From Amphiduros pacificus (Eukaryota; Annelida; Polychaeta; Phyllodocida; Hesionidae), in contig OX439012.1 in assembly GCA_949316495.1 (NCBI GenBank), positions 24,338,666 through 24,402,665 on the forward strand: a stretch of DNA of 64,000 nt, read 5' to 3'. Positions 34,331 through 46,727 of this stretch are shown here, in pieces (positions within the stretch are counted from its first letter, which is position 1; each line of letters opens with the position of its first letter). A model generated the notes under the pieces. The model saw only the letters and a list, made by a program, of their open reading frames with translations, had not been told where the DNA came from and did no database searches. Made by a program: the position numbers and the translations under genes.

Positions 34331-35134
34331 ATGAGTGGGGAACTAGAAGCACTTAAGGCAGAGGTACAAGCCATGAAAGACGAGATGAAAGCCCTTCAAG
34401 AAAGCACAAGCAAGCAGCTCAGCAGCTTCATAGAGCAGGCTACTTTGGATCAGCATCTCACTCAATTTGACCAGAGACTGAAAAATCTAGAGAGAAATGT
34501 CAAGATAGATAATGGGCTATTCAATAGAAGAATGAGTGACCTAGAAGAGAAGATGGCTAACTATGAAAAGAGATTGCACTTTGACCCTGAAGTCACTATC
34601 ATTGCCAAGGATGTTGCATTTAATCCTACAGAGAACCCAGTAGAGGTTGCAGAAAAATTGATAAGGGAAGGTTTGAGAATTGTTGATGTTCCTGTGGTCA
34701 GGGTCAAGAGGCTAGAGAGCAGAATACAGAACAAACCGGGTCTGCTGAAAATAGAGGTTAAGGATCTTGAGGCAAAGAAAAAGCTACTGAAGCACAAACA
34801 GAGTCTGAAGAACACATACCAGTACAACAGAGTGTATATTCGTAGCTCAAAATCACATGTAGAACGCCTGATAGAGCTGAACACAAATATGTTACTGCAG
34901 GAGCTACCAAATGGGCATTTGTTTAGGCTCACAGCAAATGGCAGATTGGTTAAAGAGGATGGTTATGGTAACAGAAACTGGCATGATGCAAGAAATGGCC
35001 CACCAGTGCAAGGTCCTCCACCAAATGATCCACCACTACCTGGTCCACCGAGGCATGGCCCACCTTACCCTGGTCCTCAATTAAATGGTCCACCGCCAGC
35101 AATGAGAGGTCTGCCTGGTCAGATGTACCACTAG
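34331..35134 (+). CDS. LINE-A ORF1 protein
   Basis: An intact 267-aa frame. Residues 1-85 are a heptad-rich coiled coil (LEALKAEVQAMKDEMKAL, MSDLEEKMANYEKRL), suited to ORF1p oligomerisation. Residues about 86-205 form an RRM/CTD-like basic domain (EVTIIAKDVAF, VVRVKRLES, LLKIEVKDLEAKKKLLKHK, NRVYIRSSKS), as in L1-type ORF1 RNA chaperones. The C-terminal 50 residues are Pro-rich with repeated GPP (NGPPVQGPPPNDPPLPGPP). It lies 24 bases upstream of the ORF2 start. It should bind element RNA in a ribonucleoprotein; this role is taken from the family. Confidence 0.8.
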   Translation: MSGELEALKAEVQAMKDEMKALQESTSKQLSSFIEQATLDQHLTQFDQRLKNLERNVKIDNGLFNRRMSDLEEKMANYEKRLHFDPEVTIIAKDVAFNPTENPVEVAEKLIREGLRIVDVPVVRVKRLESRIQNKPGLLKIEVKDLEAKKKLLKHKQSLKNTYQYNRVYIRSSKSHVERLIELNTNMLLQELPNGHLFRLTANGRLVKEDGYGNRNWHDARNGPPVQGPPPNDPPLPGPPRHGPPYPGPQLNGPPPAMRGLPGQMYH

Positions 35135-35158
35135 GAAAATTCCCAGCCTTGTTTTAAG

Positions 35159-38100
35159 TTGATGACATGGAATGTTAATGGATGGACAGAAAAGAACAAG
35201 ATACTTAGAGAAAATATTACAAAATACCTGAAACCTGACATTCTTTGTGTGATAGAGACCCATCTTGAGAAAGATGAAAAAATGCATATGAACGGATATA
35301 AATACTATGAACACAACCGAAAGTTTAAACATGTCAGAGCACCTAAGATTCATGGTGGAGTTGGAATATTGGTTAATGATAAAGTGTGTAACATGTATAA
35401 AATTGAGTCTATAGACAAATCAGTAGATGGAATTTTTGGTGTTAAATTTACCGACAAAATGTTGGATTACAATTTCATTATATATGTGTGCTACTTAGCT
35501 CCAGATAATTCTCCTTATGGTAAAAACTCCACCGACTTCTTTGGACATTTAACAGCCCAATTATATTTAAATAATGATGCGGACCAGATTTTCTATTGTG
35601 GACGTGTTAATGGACGTGTTGGTGACTTGGAAGATACTATATCAGGTATTGATAATTTACCAGAACGTCAAGTCTTAGATCATATAGTACAAGGCCATGG
35701 TGAATCTCTAATTAGTTTTATAAATGACTGTAGATTGTGCATATTGAACTGACGTTTTAAACCCGAGGAAAACAATTTTACATGTATTTCAACAAAAGGG
35801 AAATCAGTTGTTGATTATATTCTCTCACCACATGATGTGTTTGACAAATGTAAAAACTTTAAAGTGTACACCATGAATGATTTGAGTGAGAAATGTCATT
35901 TAGGACAATACATTGGTGATAGATGTCGATTACCTGACCACCCTGTTCTCTCAGTTGATGTTAGCATTGTTGGAGCCAAAAATACTGATGAATCTAACAT
36001 GGAATCACATATGTCTCACAAAACAAATATTGATGTAAACAGAGAAAATGCACGAAGATATAAGTTTGATAGAGTGCCAGATTATTTTATGACCAGTGAA
36101 AGTTGGAAACATGCTATGACTGAATTGATTGGCCTGTTCTTAGAGTGCCAAAATAGACAAGTTGAAATAGATAATGTATATGATCAATTTTGTTTTAATT
36201 TTAAAAAAGAAATGAATGAAATTCTGAAATATACAGATTTCAGTAAGAAAACAAGAAAGAAATATAAGAATTATAAACCATACTGGAATGATAAATTACA
36301 TGAGATGTGGAAGTTCATGAGTGAGGCTGAGAAATTGTATATAAAATGTAGAGGTCCAAGGCACAGAAGAGAATTTTTAAGGCTAGAATATATCACATGT
36401 AAAACTGCTTTCGATAAAACACTAAGAAAAACAGAGAGGAATTATAGAAAAAGTGTCATAAATGAAATTGAAACTTGTTGTGTAAATGACCCAAGACAGT
36501 TTTGGAACAATATCTCTAATCTGGGTCCAAGGAAAAAGAGTGAAATACCAATGAAAGTATATGATGTAAATGGGAATGTCTGTGAGGATATTAAGTATGT
36601 ACTACACAAATGGAAGACAGATTTTAGTGATTTATATAATTTGCCTAGTGGTGATATTGAATCTGATTACTTTTATAGAAATATATATCAGATGAAAATG
36701 AATATGGAAAGAAATATGGAAAGTGATGATTATATATCTAATGATTATATTTTTAATAGATCCTTGTCCTTTGATGAAATCGAAAATATTGTAAATAGAC
36801 TGAAATGTAAAAAGGCACCTGGTATTGATTCAATACCAAATGAAGTTCTTAAACAAAATGATGTCATGATCCTGTTGTACCATTTTTATACTAAATGTTT
36901 TGAATATTGTATTCTACCTTCAATGTGGATAAAGGCTATAATCATTCCTATACCAAAGAGTTCTACAAAAGACCCTTATGTCCCTCTAAACTACAGAGGA
37001 ATAAGTTTACTCTCCTGTGTATGTAAACTGTTCTCTGGTATTATTAATAATAGAATAACATCATATTGTGAGATGTGTAATATATTTGTGGATGAACAGA
37101 ATGGCTTTAGGAAAAAAAGGTCGTGTGCCGATCACATTTTTACATTTAGTAGCATTTTAAGAAATAGATTATCATGTAAAAAATCTACATATGCATGTTT
37201 TATAGATATGCAGAAGGCTTTTGACTGTGTTAACAGAGATCTTTTATTTTATAGACTGTTGACTTATAATATTGATGGTAATATTTATAGGTGTATCAAG
37301 TCATTGTATAGCCATCCCTTATCAAGGGTGAATGTAAATACTTACTGTACTGACTGGTTTGAAACAGAAAGTGGTGTCAGGCAGGGCGACACATTGTCAC
37401 CAACATTGTTTTCACTTTTCATACAATGATTTAGTAATGACACTGAAAGAGTTGAATATTGGTGTCAAAATAAATGATGATACGATATGTACACTATTGT
37501 TTGCTGATGATATTGTATTATTCACAGAAGATGAGATGCAGTTACAGACACTACTGAACTATGTACATAAATGGTATACATTTCAGAAATAACCGTGTAA
37601 ATAAAAACAAACTTTATATTTAAAATGGGACAAGAGAAAATTGATATTGTTGATAAGTACAAATATCTTGGAGTTTATTTTAATGAAAACCTTAATTTCA
37701 ATGTTATTGCAAATACTTTAGCTGGTGCTGCAGGCAGAGCACTAGGAGTTATTTCTAAATTTCAAAATGTAAAAAAAGTCGGATTTAATACATTTAACAA
37801 GCTGTATCATACAGGAGTAGTACCTATATTAGACTATTGCACAGGAATCTGGGGTTTTGGAAAGTTTAATTCTTGTAGTAAAGTACAGCAAAGAGCTATA
37901 AGATATTATTTAGGTGTGCATGGTAAAGCTCCGCTCTTTGCAATAGAGGGAGACACTGGTTGGGTACCATGTGAAATCAGGAGACAAACCCAAATGTTAA
38001 AGCATTGGTGAAACCTGGAAAGTTGCAGGCAATTTTACAGTGGTTTAAAGTATCTGAAAACAATATATGATCTTAAAATTGACATACATACAGGCTATCT

Positions 38101-39866
38101 GTCTGAAATCCACAAAATAACATCTGCCCTGAGAAGTATGATTTCTTGTGACCACTGGGTACTGCCCGTACTAAACAGGAAGTGTGCTGTGTGACCTTGA
38201 CCTTTGAACTGTCAGGGGGCTCCGTAAGTCACAGGAGGTGTTGTTTACCAATTGTCAAAATTGGAGCAACACATATTTGGCCATTTTTTTCCACTATTTG
38301 GAGAATAAATTATCATGATGATAGTGCATTATCATGATGATAGTGCATTATCATGATGATAGTGCATTTTCTTGGCTTTCTTTTGGTGGTAAAATTATTA
38401 AAAACGGATGAATATTTATGAAGTTATAAATGAAGAAACATCATTATTTTTTATATTATATATGTTTGCAAAAAAAAGTTTAAAAAAATTCTATACAGCC
38501 CAGCTTTTAAGGTGGAATCCATGCAGCCTTTGATGTCTTCCCATTCAGTGGTGTGAAAACCCCCAAATTTCATCAAAGAGGGTCAGATCATACATTTTAC
38601 TGATACCAATTATCAGCATTCACAGTTTTGCCATTCAAAGTCCTTTTGATTTAAGGCCAAACCAGTGATCAAAGGGTTTAATGTCACTATTTCAATATCA
38701 CAGCCTTTAAGTTAAGGGGGATTCTATGCAGCCTTTGAGTCATGTCTTCCCTTTTTGACAGAAAAGTTTTCACATGCATAAGATACTTTTCAAATAAATA
38801 GTATACTTTTCCCATAAATGATATATCTTCCACAACCATTAGATATTTGTCACAACCATAAAATATTTGTCACAACCATGAGTTATTTCATTGATTCAAA
38901 TAATATTAAAATAATCTTATGCTGTTCTGAAGTATACTCCTGGCAATAAATTGATAAATTGTACAAAACATCTCCACCCTGTTTCCCAAGCTGGACAGGT
39001 GCCCAACTGGTAACTCATTAGGTGTTTACACGAGATCACAGACCAGCTAAACAAAGCTTGTTGAAAAAGTGTTCAATTGCTGGTGTAGGTTCCAGCAGAC
39101 AACTGATCAACTTTCAAGTGCCACAGAAAGTTGTTAACAGGGAATATTTTGGGTACTACTACATAAAAGCACTGTTTAGGGTATAAACATTCATGTTATG
39201 TAAAGAAAATGTGTCTGAAAGTCAGGTTTCATGAATGCTTTAAGGTACTGGAACCGTCTTGTTAATATGGACAATACCAGACTGACATACAAGGTATTTA
39301 TTTATGATCATGGTATAGGTAGAAATAATTGGTCTTCAGAGATTAGGAACATATTGGTAAATCTAGACCAGGAAAATATATTTATTGATAAAACTGTATG
39401 TGATATTGAATCTTTACAAAACCAGAATCTGCAGAAATGGAGAGAAAATAGCCGGAGCAAACCAAAACTACGCTCATATGTTACTTTTAAGGAAAACTAT
39501 GGAACTGAAGATTATGTTAAATATTGTGTCTCATGATTTCAGAGAAGTTTGATAACCCAAATCAGATGCGGTATTTTGCCCATTCGAATAGAAGTTGGCA
39601 GGTTTCAGAATGAAAAGGAAGATCAGCGTATTTGTCAAATATGTGATACACAAAAAATAGAGAATGAGTTTCATTTTGTTTGTGAGTGCAAAGCATATGA
39701 TAAATATAGAAAACAAATGTATGATAATGTAAACATAAGATGTGAAAATTTTGATACACTTAACGGGCATGAAAAATTTGTTTATATGATGAAATATCAA
39801 TGGAAACAAATTTCTATATATATGGAAAAAGCTTGGATTAGAAGAACGAGTATTTTGTACACATAA
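35159..39866 (+). pseudogene. LINE-A ORF2 (endonuclease-RT), broken
   Basis: It begins MTWNVNGWTEK, then the endonuclease motif CVIETHL. The expected GDxN reads GRVNGRVGD, so an active-site Asp is replaced. A TGA lies at 35,750-35,752, with the same frame continuing to 37,429. RT follows: KAPGIDSIPNEVL, PIPKSS, NYRGISLL, NGFRKKRSCADHIFT, CFIDMQKAFDCVNRDLL, GVRQGDTLSP, then a frame change near 37,425 and LLFADDIVLF with the catalytic FADD kept. A TAA follows at about 37,590, then KYLGVYFNENL, the 1.24-kb TTAA insertion, LRYWNRLVNMDNTRL, a TGA near 39,535, and ICQICDTQKIENEFHFVCEC at the end. No RNase H. The clade is not assigned. Confidence 0.85.
38001..39239 (-). mobile_element. TTAA-element copy 3, inside LINE-A ORF2
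   Basis: 1,239 bp, reversed relative to copies 1 and 2, with TTAA at 37,997-38,000 and 39,240-39,243. Its two ends are of different subtypes (AGCATTGGTGAAACCTGG and CAGGTTTCATGAATGCT). Across the insertion the LINE protein reads QML then RYWNRL using one TTAA, so the target is fully resolved. A 19-bp motif ATCATGATGATAGTGCATT is triplicated at 38,310-38,368. Confidence 0.95.
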
Positions 39867-40109
39867 CTTACATGTAGCAATGTTATTTAATATTCTAATT
39901 CTTATTACGATATCATGTACAATATTGATATTATATGTGTTCACTATTTGTATTATACAACAGCAGTTTAATAGTACGAAAACTTGTACAAGATTTAAAC
40001 TGACAGATAAGTCCTCAGGGGCTGGGATACTAATGTTCACTGTACATCTTGCCATTGTATTTTGATATCCTGTCAGTATAATAAATATATACAATACAAT
40101 GTAACATGA

Positions 40110-41690
40110 CTATGGTATTGATGAGGAACATGACTACATGACATTTGTAGTGATATAGGTGAAGCATGACTGCAGCATTGAGTAGATGAAGCATGACTGC
40201 AGTTTTGGTGACAGGTGAAGCAGACTTTTGTATTGAGTAGATAAATGAAGGATGAGTTTTTTTATTAAGAAGATAAATGAAGCATGGCTACATTATTGAT
40301 GCCAGATAAAGCATGATTACAGTATTGAGATGAAATAAGACTACAATATGGAATAAATAACACATGGCTTTGTATTGATGATAAAGATGAAGCATGCCTA
40401 TAATTGATGGATTAAGCATGACTTCTGAATTGATGAAAAAGATGAAGCATGAAATGCATGACAAAAATGAAGCATACAAGACTAGAGTACATGACACCTA
40501 TAAAGCATAACTATTTGACATAAAGGAAACATGACTACAGTATTGAGTAGATATGTGAAGCAAGAATTTCATATTGATGACTGATATGAAGCATGACTTT
40601 ATATTGATGACATACATGAACCATGACTGCAGTATTGAGAAGACAGATGAAGCATGACTGCAGTATTGATGAGTAAGGTATAGCAGGACTTTAGTATTTA
40701 GTAGGTATCAGTGACATAAATGAAAATGACTATTGCTTGTGTTTATAGAGGAAGCATGAATACATTGAGCAGAAATATGAAGCATGATATGCATTGATGA
40801 TATATAAGAAGCATGACTATAGTAGTTAGATGAAGCACAACTTTTGTATTGATGACATAGATGGAGCATGACTTTTGTATTGATGATACAGATAAAGCAT
40901 GACTAAAGTATTGATGGATAGACAAAGCATGACTGCAGTATTGATAACATAGAGGAAGCATGATTATTGTATTTTAAGTAAATGAAGTATGATTTTTGAT
41001 GCCATAGATGAAACACGACTGCAGTATTGCAGTATTGATGACAAAGATGAAACATAAATTCAGTATTGAGTATATGGATGAAGCATAACTTTTGTAATGA
41101 TGATATAGATGAAGCATGTCTGCAGTTGTTGAGATAGCATGACTGCAGTACTGATGAGAGAGTTAAAGCATGACTTTTCAATTGATGACTTAGATCTAGC
41201 ATGACTGCAGTATTAAGTAGATACATTAAGCATGACTGCAGTATCATTGACATACATGAAGCATGACTTTTGTTTGTATTGATAAAATAGAGTACCATGA
41301 CTACAGTACATAAGGTAAAGCAAGTCTTTTGTATGACATAGATGAAGCATGACTGCAGTATTGATGGATGGATGAAGCATGACTGCAGTAAGAGTAAGCA
41401 TGATTACTGTATTGAGTAGATAGTAGATAGTAGCACAAATTTTGATGATAAAGACGAAACATGACTGCTGTATTGATGACATAGATGAAACATGACTGCA
41501 GTATTAATGACGACAAATGGACATGACTGGTGGATTTATGAGATAGATGTTGGATGACTGCAGCATTAAGATAAAGCATGATTTTTGTATTGATGACACA
41601 GATAAAGCATGACTTGTATTAATTAAATAGATGAAGAGTGGCCTTTGTATTGATAATATAGATGTGGCATGACTGCAGTATTGAGAAGAC
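40110..41690. repeat. Ancient degenerate array, about 30-bp unit
   Basis: About 1.6 kb built from a worn unit containing GATGAAGCATGACTGCAGTA and TTGATGACATA. GCATGACT and CTGCAGTATTGA recur dozens of times with variable spacing. It starts right at the LINE-A 3' end. Open frames on the minus strand (Ser/His/Leu-rich) reflect the repeat and lack any domain. Confidence 0.85.
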
Positions 41691-42394
41691 CAGAAATCTG
41701 ATGTAATAGAATATGATACTACTTTAAAGCCTTTGTTTGTGGCATAAACTAATGTGATTATGAGCAGTAATGAGGGAAGTGTGCCATGGTCAGCCCTTTA
41801 CGTGTGCTGGGCGGTGGTGTGTTGCTAATGACCCAGTCTTGACAACATATTCTCACCATACATGAAGTACTTTGATCTTTTAGTTTGGCCACTTATATAT
41901 TCTTAAATCAAAAATGTAATATATCTCTATAAACCAAAACATCCATTTAGTGCATCATTAACTAAATAGCAAAAAGATGTATTTCTAAAATATTACTCCA
42001 AAGACTTTTAAAATGCAAGGCAAAGTGAATGGTGACAATGTTATCACACAAATGTATCAATGTCAGAAGCAACCCATAATACAGCCCTGTGAAGGAAGTT
42101 TATTGTTATACCCTCTGGCTCCTGGTATGACTGATATATATAGATCGAATATCAACAGACATTCTTGTGAGCAGAGAAGCAAGACAACACTTTTGCTGGA
42201 CAGGGGTAAATCAGTGCAATTCTGCCCTTGTCCAAAGTTCAGATATGTCAGTATAATAAAGATATACAATACATATGCTTCTTTGTCTATGGTCACTATT
42301 TCTCTTTGTCAATATATATGGTCACTATTTCACTTTGTCAATTACAATATATGGTCACTATTTCACTATGTTTCATTTCATATTATTGTTGGTT
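41691..42394. other. Intergenic with LINE-like 3' tail
   Basis: Around 42,240-42,270 a CAGTATAATAAAGATATACA tail like that of LINE-A appears without an identifiable body. At 42,290-42,370, three units of about 27-40 bp contain GGTCACTATTTC. No gene recognised. Confidence 0.5.
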
Positions 42395-44175
42395 CACTTA
42401 TAATAGATTTATATAGCGCTATATCAGACTAGGTCTGCTCATGGCACTTTTGTAAATAGTGCTTTTTATATAAGAAAGTCTTAAGATTTTTCTTGAACGT
42501 ATCTACTGTTTTGCAGTTTTTCACTTCCAAGGGCAGGGCATTCCAGTTTTTTGGCACATAAACCATAAAAGCCCTATCCCCATATGTTTTCATATTTGTC
42601 TTTGGGACCACATATTCATTCTTATCATTTGATCTTAGGCTAAGCTCAGATTTTTTTAGGGTTAGTAATTGCAATAAATATTTGGGGGCAAAGCCATTCT
42701 GTATCTTCCATGTCAGCAATGATATTTTAAAATCTATTCTTGCTTCAACTGGCAGCCAATGTAGATCCATCGGTTTCTGAGTAATATGATCCCTTTTTTA
42801 AAATTTACCCACAACTCGCACTGCAGCATTCTGCAATTTCTGAAATTTGGATAACTCACATCCTGGTAAATCAGCAAGTAGGGCATTACCATAATCTAGG
42901 GTAATGCCCTAGATTATGGTACAGTGCTCTCATCCAGACAGTTTCTAACTTGAGAACGATTTTTTACATGAAAATAATCATTTTTGCACATTTTCTTAAT
43001 TTGCGATTTCATGGATATTTCTTGATCTAAGATTACTCGTAGATCCTTGACTTTACTTGATCTAGGAATCTTGGTTTCACCTACCAGGATTTCTTCTGGT
43101 ATATTATCTTTTCTAAATTCACAGCTTTTACTACATAAAGCAGTTCTGTTTTCCCGTCATTTATCTTCATTTTATTTTTTATTAGGAATTTTTTATCATT
43201 TTTATGCATCTTTCCATTTCTTTACAAGACTTTACACTTGACTAATTAGATCTTAGTGGTCAATAGTGATGTATATCTGTGTATCAACTATGTCAGATAA
43301 CGGCTCCATGTATGCTGTAAATAATAGTAATTAAATGTATGTATGCTGTAAATAGTAGTAAATAAATGTCCCAAAACTGAGCCCTGAGGTATGCCATAAT
43401 TAATATTCATATTTTCTAATCTCCTTCCATCAACTGTTACACATTGTTTCCTGTTTGTAAGATATGATTTAAACCATCTCAGAGCAGTACCCTTGATACC
43501 ACATCTTTTTTCCAGCCTATTTAACAGTATATTATGATCTATGGTATCAAATGCTGCAGAGAGATCCAATAACACTATCATTACCGTTTGTGTCCATTAA
43601 TATGTCATTTTGTACCTTGAGCAAGGCAGTTTCAATGCTATGGAACTCCTTGTATGCTGATTGAAATACACCTTGTATGTCATTTCATTCCAGATGACCT
43701 ACAAATTGTTTAGCAATTTTGACAAGTATGCTAGATTAGATACTGGTCTATAATTTTTCTTTATTAATTCTAAAACTAGTTTCTTAATAAGGGGTCTAAT
43801 AATGGCCATTTTCAAGTCATCAGGCATATTACCCATTATTATTGATTTATTAATAATTGCCTGAATCAGTGGCAACAGATGACCCATGCATTCATTAAGA
43901 AGCCAAGTGGGGATAGGATCCAGCTCACGTGACTTCTTTGATGATTCTCTAATTAATCTTTTAAATTCTAGACTACTTAAGAAAGTGAAATTTTCAAGCT
44001 GAGTATTGTATTTCATTTCCTCAGTCAGTGGTTCCATATTTATATCTACTTTATCCAAATCTTTTCTTAGATTTATGATTTTTTCCATAAAAAATTATTA
44101 AATTCCGTTGCTAGTTCTTTGCTATCACAAACACAGAGATCTGTTTGAAAGGTTATTTCTTGTAAAGCTGAAGAG
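42395..44175 (-). mobile_element. LINE-B (CR1/L2-like), longer copy
   Basis: The minus strand carries, from 44,175 downwards, ATEFNNF, SRELDPIPTWLLNECMGHLL, NYRPVSNLAYLSKLL, then a deletion. Next come VLLDLSAAFDTIDHNILLNR, RWFKSYLTNRKQCV, GIPQGSVLG, the GLPG region, MDLHWLPVEARIDFKISLL and an end matching the 12,991-13,865 copy. The YADD segment is largely lost. Several frame changes and deletions. The 3' end has the same GCGCTATAT motif. It is an older insertion than the 13-kb copy. Confidence 0.88.
42881..42921. repeat. Small inverted duplication in LINE-B
   Basis: TACCATAATCTAGGG (42,887-42,901) is followed after five bases by its exact complement CCCTAGATTATGGTA (42,907-42,921). The other LINE-B copy has only the first arm, so the second arm is an added hairpin, as left by a local template switch. 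Confidence 0.85.
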
Positions 44176-44619
44176 ACTCTTTAAAAGTCGAATAATGTGA
44201 TTCTATGACAATACTTGACAACCCACAGCAAAAATTGCTGGAATAAATATTTGTGTTGAACTTACACAAACGTAGCCTAAAAAATACCCCTACCTTTCCG
44301 CATTTAAAAAAAAAACCGGATTAGTTATGTCAGTTAGTTCTTGACACTCAGTGGGGAACCAATGCAGACCAACCGGAAATGTTTAGTTTAACCAGTAAGA
44401 GCAACCCTCAACACTCAGTGATGTCAGTCGCCTATTGCATGAACAGAGTCAAACTGTTTAAACAACCAAATTAAACCTCTTAAAACTGTTCAAAATGACA
44501 TCATTTTAAAGAAACTATACAAGGTTGGACAAGGATTGTCTATTTATACTAGTTTGGGTGAGCAGCCATCTTGTTTAATTGGAAAGATCTGGAAATGTAT
44601 TTACAACCATTTCAACAAC
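44176..44619. other. Intergenic, nothing recognised
   Basis: No domain or repeat identified between LINE-B and the SINE-B fragment. Confidence 0.5.
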
Positions 44620-44733
44620 AATGGCCAAAGCAGACATTCGAACATTTTAACTAGTGTGAACATACAACTGGCAGTGGGACTCGAACCAACCACCTCCTGT
44701 CCTCCACTTGTATAACCATAAAAGGCACAGGTC
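44620..44733 (-). mobile_element. SINE-B fragment
   Basis: CATTTTAACTAGTGTGAACA, GGCAGTGGGACTCGAACCAA, CCACCTCCTGTCCTCCACTT and AAAGGCACAG match SINE-B. The B box complement here is the more canonical GGTTCGAGTCCC, suggesting it keeps the ancestral promoter. Confidence 0.75.
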
Positions 44734-44889
44734 AACAAAATCAAGATGGCCTAATGTTGGTCAAATAGTGCATCAAAATATCTTAATGGCTTAACACCTA
44801 ATGTTAATATAGTTCTGGCCCCAAAATTAGATCTTCGATCTCATTAACTGATAATATCTTGAAAACAAAGCATCCCAAGATTAAATTAG

Positions 44890-45250
44890 AGGAAGAACAT
44901 ACGCTTGCCTTAGATTTGAGAAGTGCTTTATTCAGATAAAGCAATGATACAAGCACCCAAACACACCTAAACTACAGAAGAACTATGATACGCATTTTGA
45001 ACACCAAATCATGTTATGGTACAATGTTTATATGCATAACATAATAATTGTGATATTATAATGGCAAGCCCTTACAAAACATCAGAGCAGATGGGCGGGA
45101 AGGGGGTCTGAAAAATTTGCTTTGAATGGCTGGCCACGTGAAGTAATTTGTTGGGAACCTGGAGGTGACACCTGACGAGTTTGCACACGCCCACATATCT
45201 TGATTGTTAATAACAAATTCACAGGGAACATAACTCTCTTCTTTCAGTTG
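44890..45250. other. Copy B-specific insert 1
   Basis: Absent from copy A between the AAATTAGATC anchor and the TATACCTRACTTTGTTGTTT anchor. It contains AGTGCTTTATTCAGATAAAG, GGGCGGGAAGGGGGTCTG and GAATGGCTGGCC. These motifs resemble those in insert 2, so both may belong to one unknown short element family. Confidence 0.45.
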
Positions 45251-45351
45251 GTCCATGACGTGTTTGTCTTCCATAGGTAAGTATACCTAACTTTGTTGTT
45301 TCCATGTCCATTTGCTTAAATACTGCTCTTGGATTGTTATTTTATATTAGA

Positions 45352-45765
45352 TGACACAAGATGTACTGGGGATAGAGCTTTATTAATAAAGCAAGATGCT
45401 ACAATGCACATCAAATCACACATAAGTCACACATAATCACATAAATCACACAAGAAAACCACACCTTAAGGCTTACAATATAATATGCTGTCTGGTGAGC
45501 GAGGCAACAACTGATAGCAACTGATGCATATCTAAGACCTGAGCCTTTGCATACATTTTCAAAATATGAAAATAATTGATAACTGTGGCTATAACATGGC
45601 TAAATATGAACAATAATCCCTGGACTTGTTATATTAGCAGAAGGGCGGGTTTGTGGCAGAGAATGGCTGGCTCTGTGCTCTGGTGACAGTTCTCTTGTTG
45701 ATTATTTATCTAACTAGCCTTAAACCCCAAGCTCTAAGCCATCCATAGAAAACGTTTCTGATAAA
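45352..45765. other. Copy B-specific insert 2
   Basis: Lies between sequences contiguous in copy A. It contains GAGCTTTATTAATAAAGCAA, GAAGGGCGGGTTTGTGG and GAATGGCTGGCT, in the same order as insert 1. No coding frame. Ends not resolved. Confidence 0.45.
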
Positions 45766-46159
45766 GCACTTGAGCCTCTTTCTGTATGCTAACATAATCA
45801 TTGATTTTAATTGGGTGCTATGTCATTGTACTGGTTCATGTATTATTCAAAACAAATAATATTTGTATCTCTATTTGTATTTAAATATTAACTGTTTTGT
45901 GAAGACCTTTGTAAGCTGTTTTGTAAGTCATTTAAATGTATCCTGAAGTTTGTTTTTCGTTTCCCAGATATAAAGGATGACAAATGTCCAATAAAAAGTT
46001 CTCTGAAAATTAAATCAAACTGTGCTGTTTAAAACAATTTATTAATAACAGTTATTTACACATATCTTAGTAAACTTTTCATATATAGATGTTACTTACA
46101 CACAAATATAGTAGACGTTTCATAAAACATATTTTACAATAATCTACACAACATTTGTA

Positions 46160-46340
46160 TGTGGGATACCCTCTGATGTACAGTGTCTGGGATTCCCTCT
46201 GATATACAGTATTTGTTGTATGAGCTGCCCTATGAAATAAGGTATTTTTGCTGAAATGCCCTCTGATGCAAGGTACTTTTGCTGAGATACGCTTTGATGT
46301 AAGGTATTTTTGCTGAGATGCTCTCTGGTGTACCATTTGT
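46160..46340. repeat. 32-bp degenerate tandem repeat (copy B)
   Basis: About six units with the core GATGCCCTCTGATGTAAGGT and TATTTTTGCTGA, homologous to the three-unit array at 22,338-22,440. Confidence 0.7.
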
Positions 46341-46727
46341 TTCCTGGTATCATATGCAGTAAGTGTCTGAAATGCACTCTAAGACTTATAAACTATATGT
46401 TTTGAACTCAAACAATTATCTATTTACTTCATATGGATAACACATGAAGTAATTTGAATAATAGATATTCAAATGACATGAAATGATACATAAATACCTA
46501 TTAATTGAAATATGAGCAATGAGGCCGTGTTGAGCAGTCGCAATCCCAGATACATTATCTGACGGACTACCTGTTTACCGATATGAAACAAAGCAACACT
46601 CATGACACTTTATGCTGGGTTGGTATGCAAGTAAGTATGAATTTCTCTTCTGGACGTTGATGGTTGATCAGAAGGCCTAACTTGGGTCAAAAGCTGGTCT
46701 AATATATTAAATATAGTTACTGTAATG

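Larger units (their letters stand above)
33905..40105 (+). mobile_element. LINE-A, near full-length
   Basis: A non-LTR retrotransposon with a 5' untranslated part (about 33,905-34,330), intact ORF1, and an ORF2 with AP-endonuclease, RT and C-terminal zinc-knuckle-like region. It ends near CAGTATAATAAATATATACA. A TTAA element splits ORF2. The 5' boundary is approximate. The same family is present as a remnant at 1.7-2.9 kb. A similar 3' tail (CAGTATAATAAAGATATACA) occurs alone at 42,246. Confidence 0.88.

Noticed and set aside
40743-41579. Ser/His/Leu-rich minus-strand frames
   Set aside because: They lie within the degenerate 30-bp array and have no domain.
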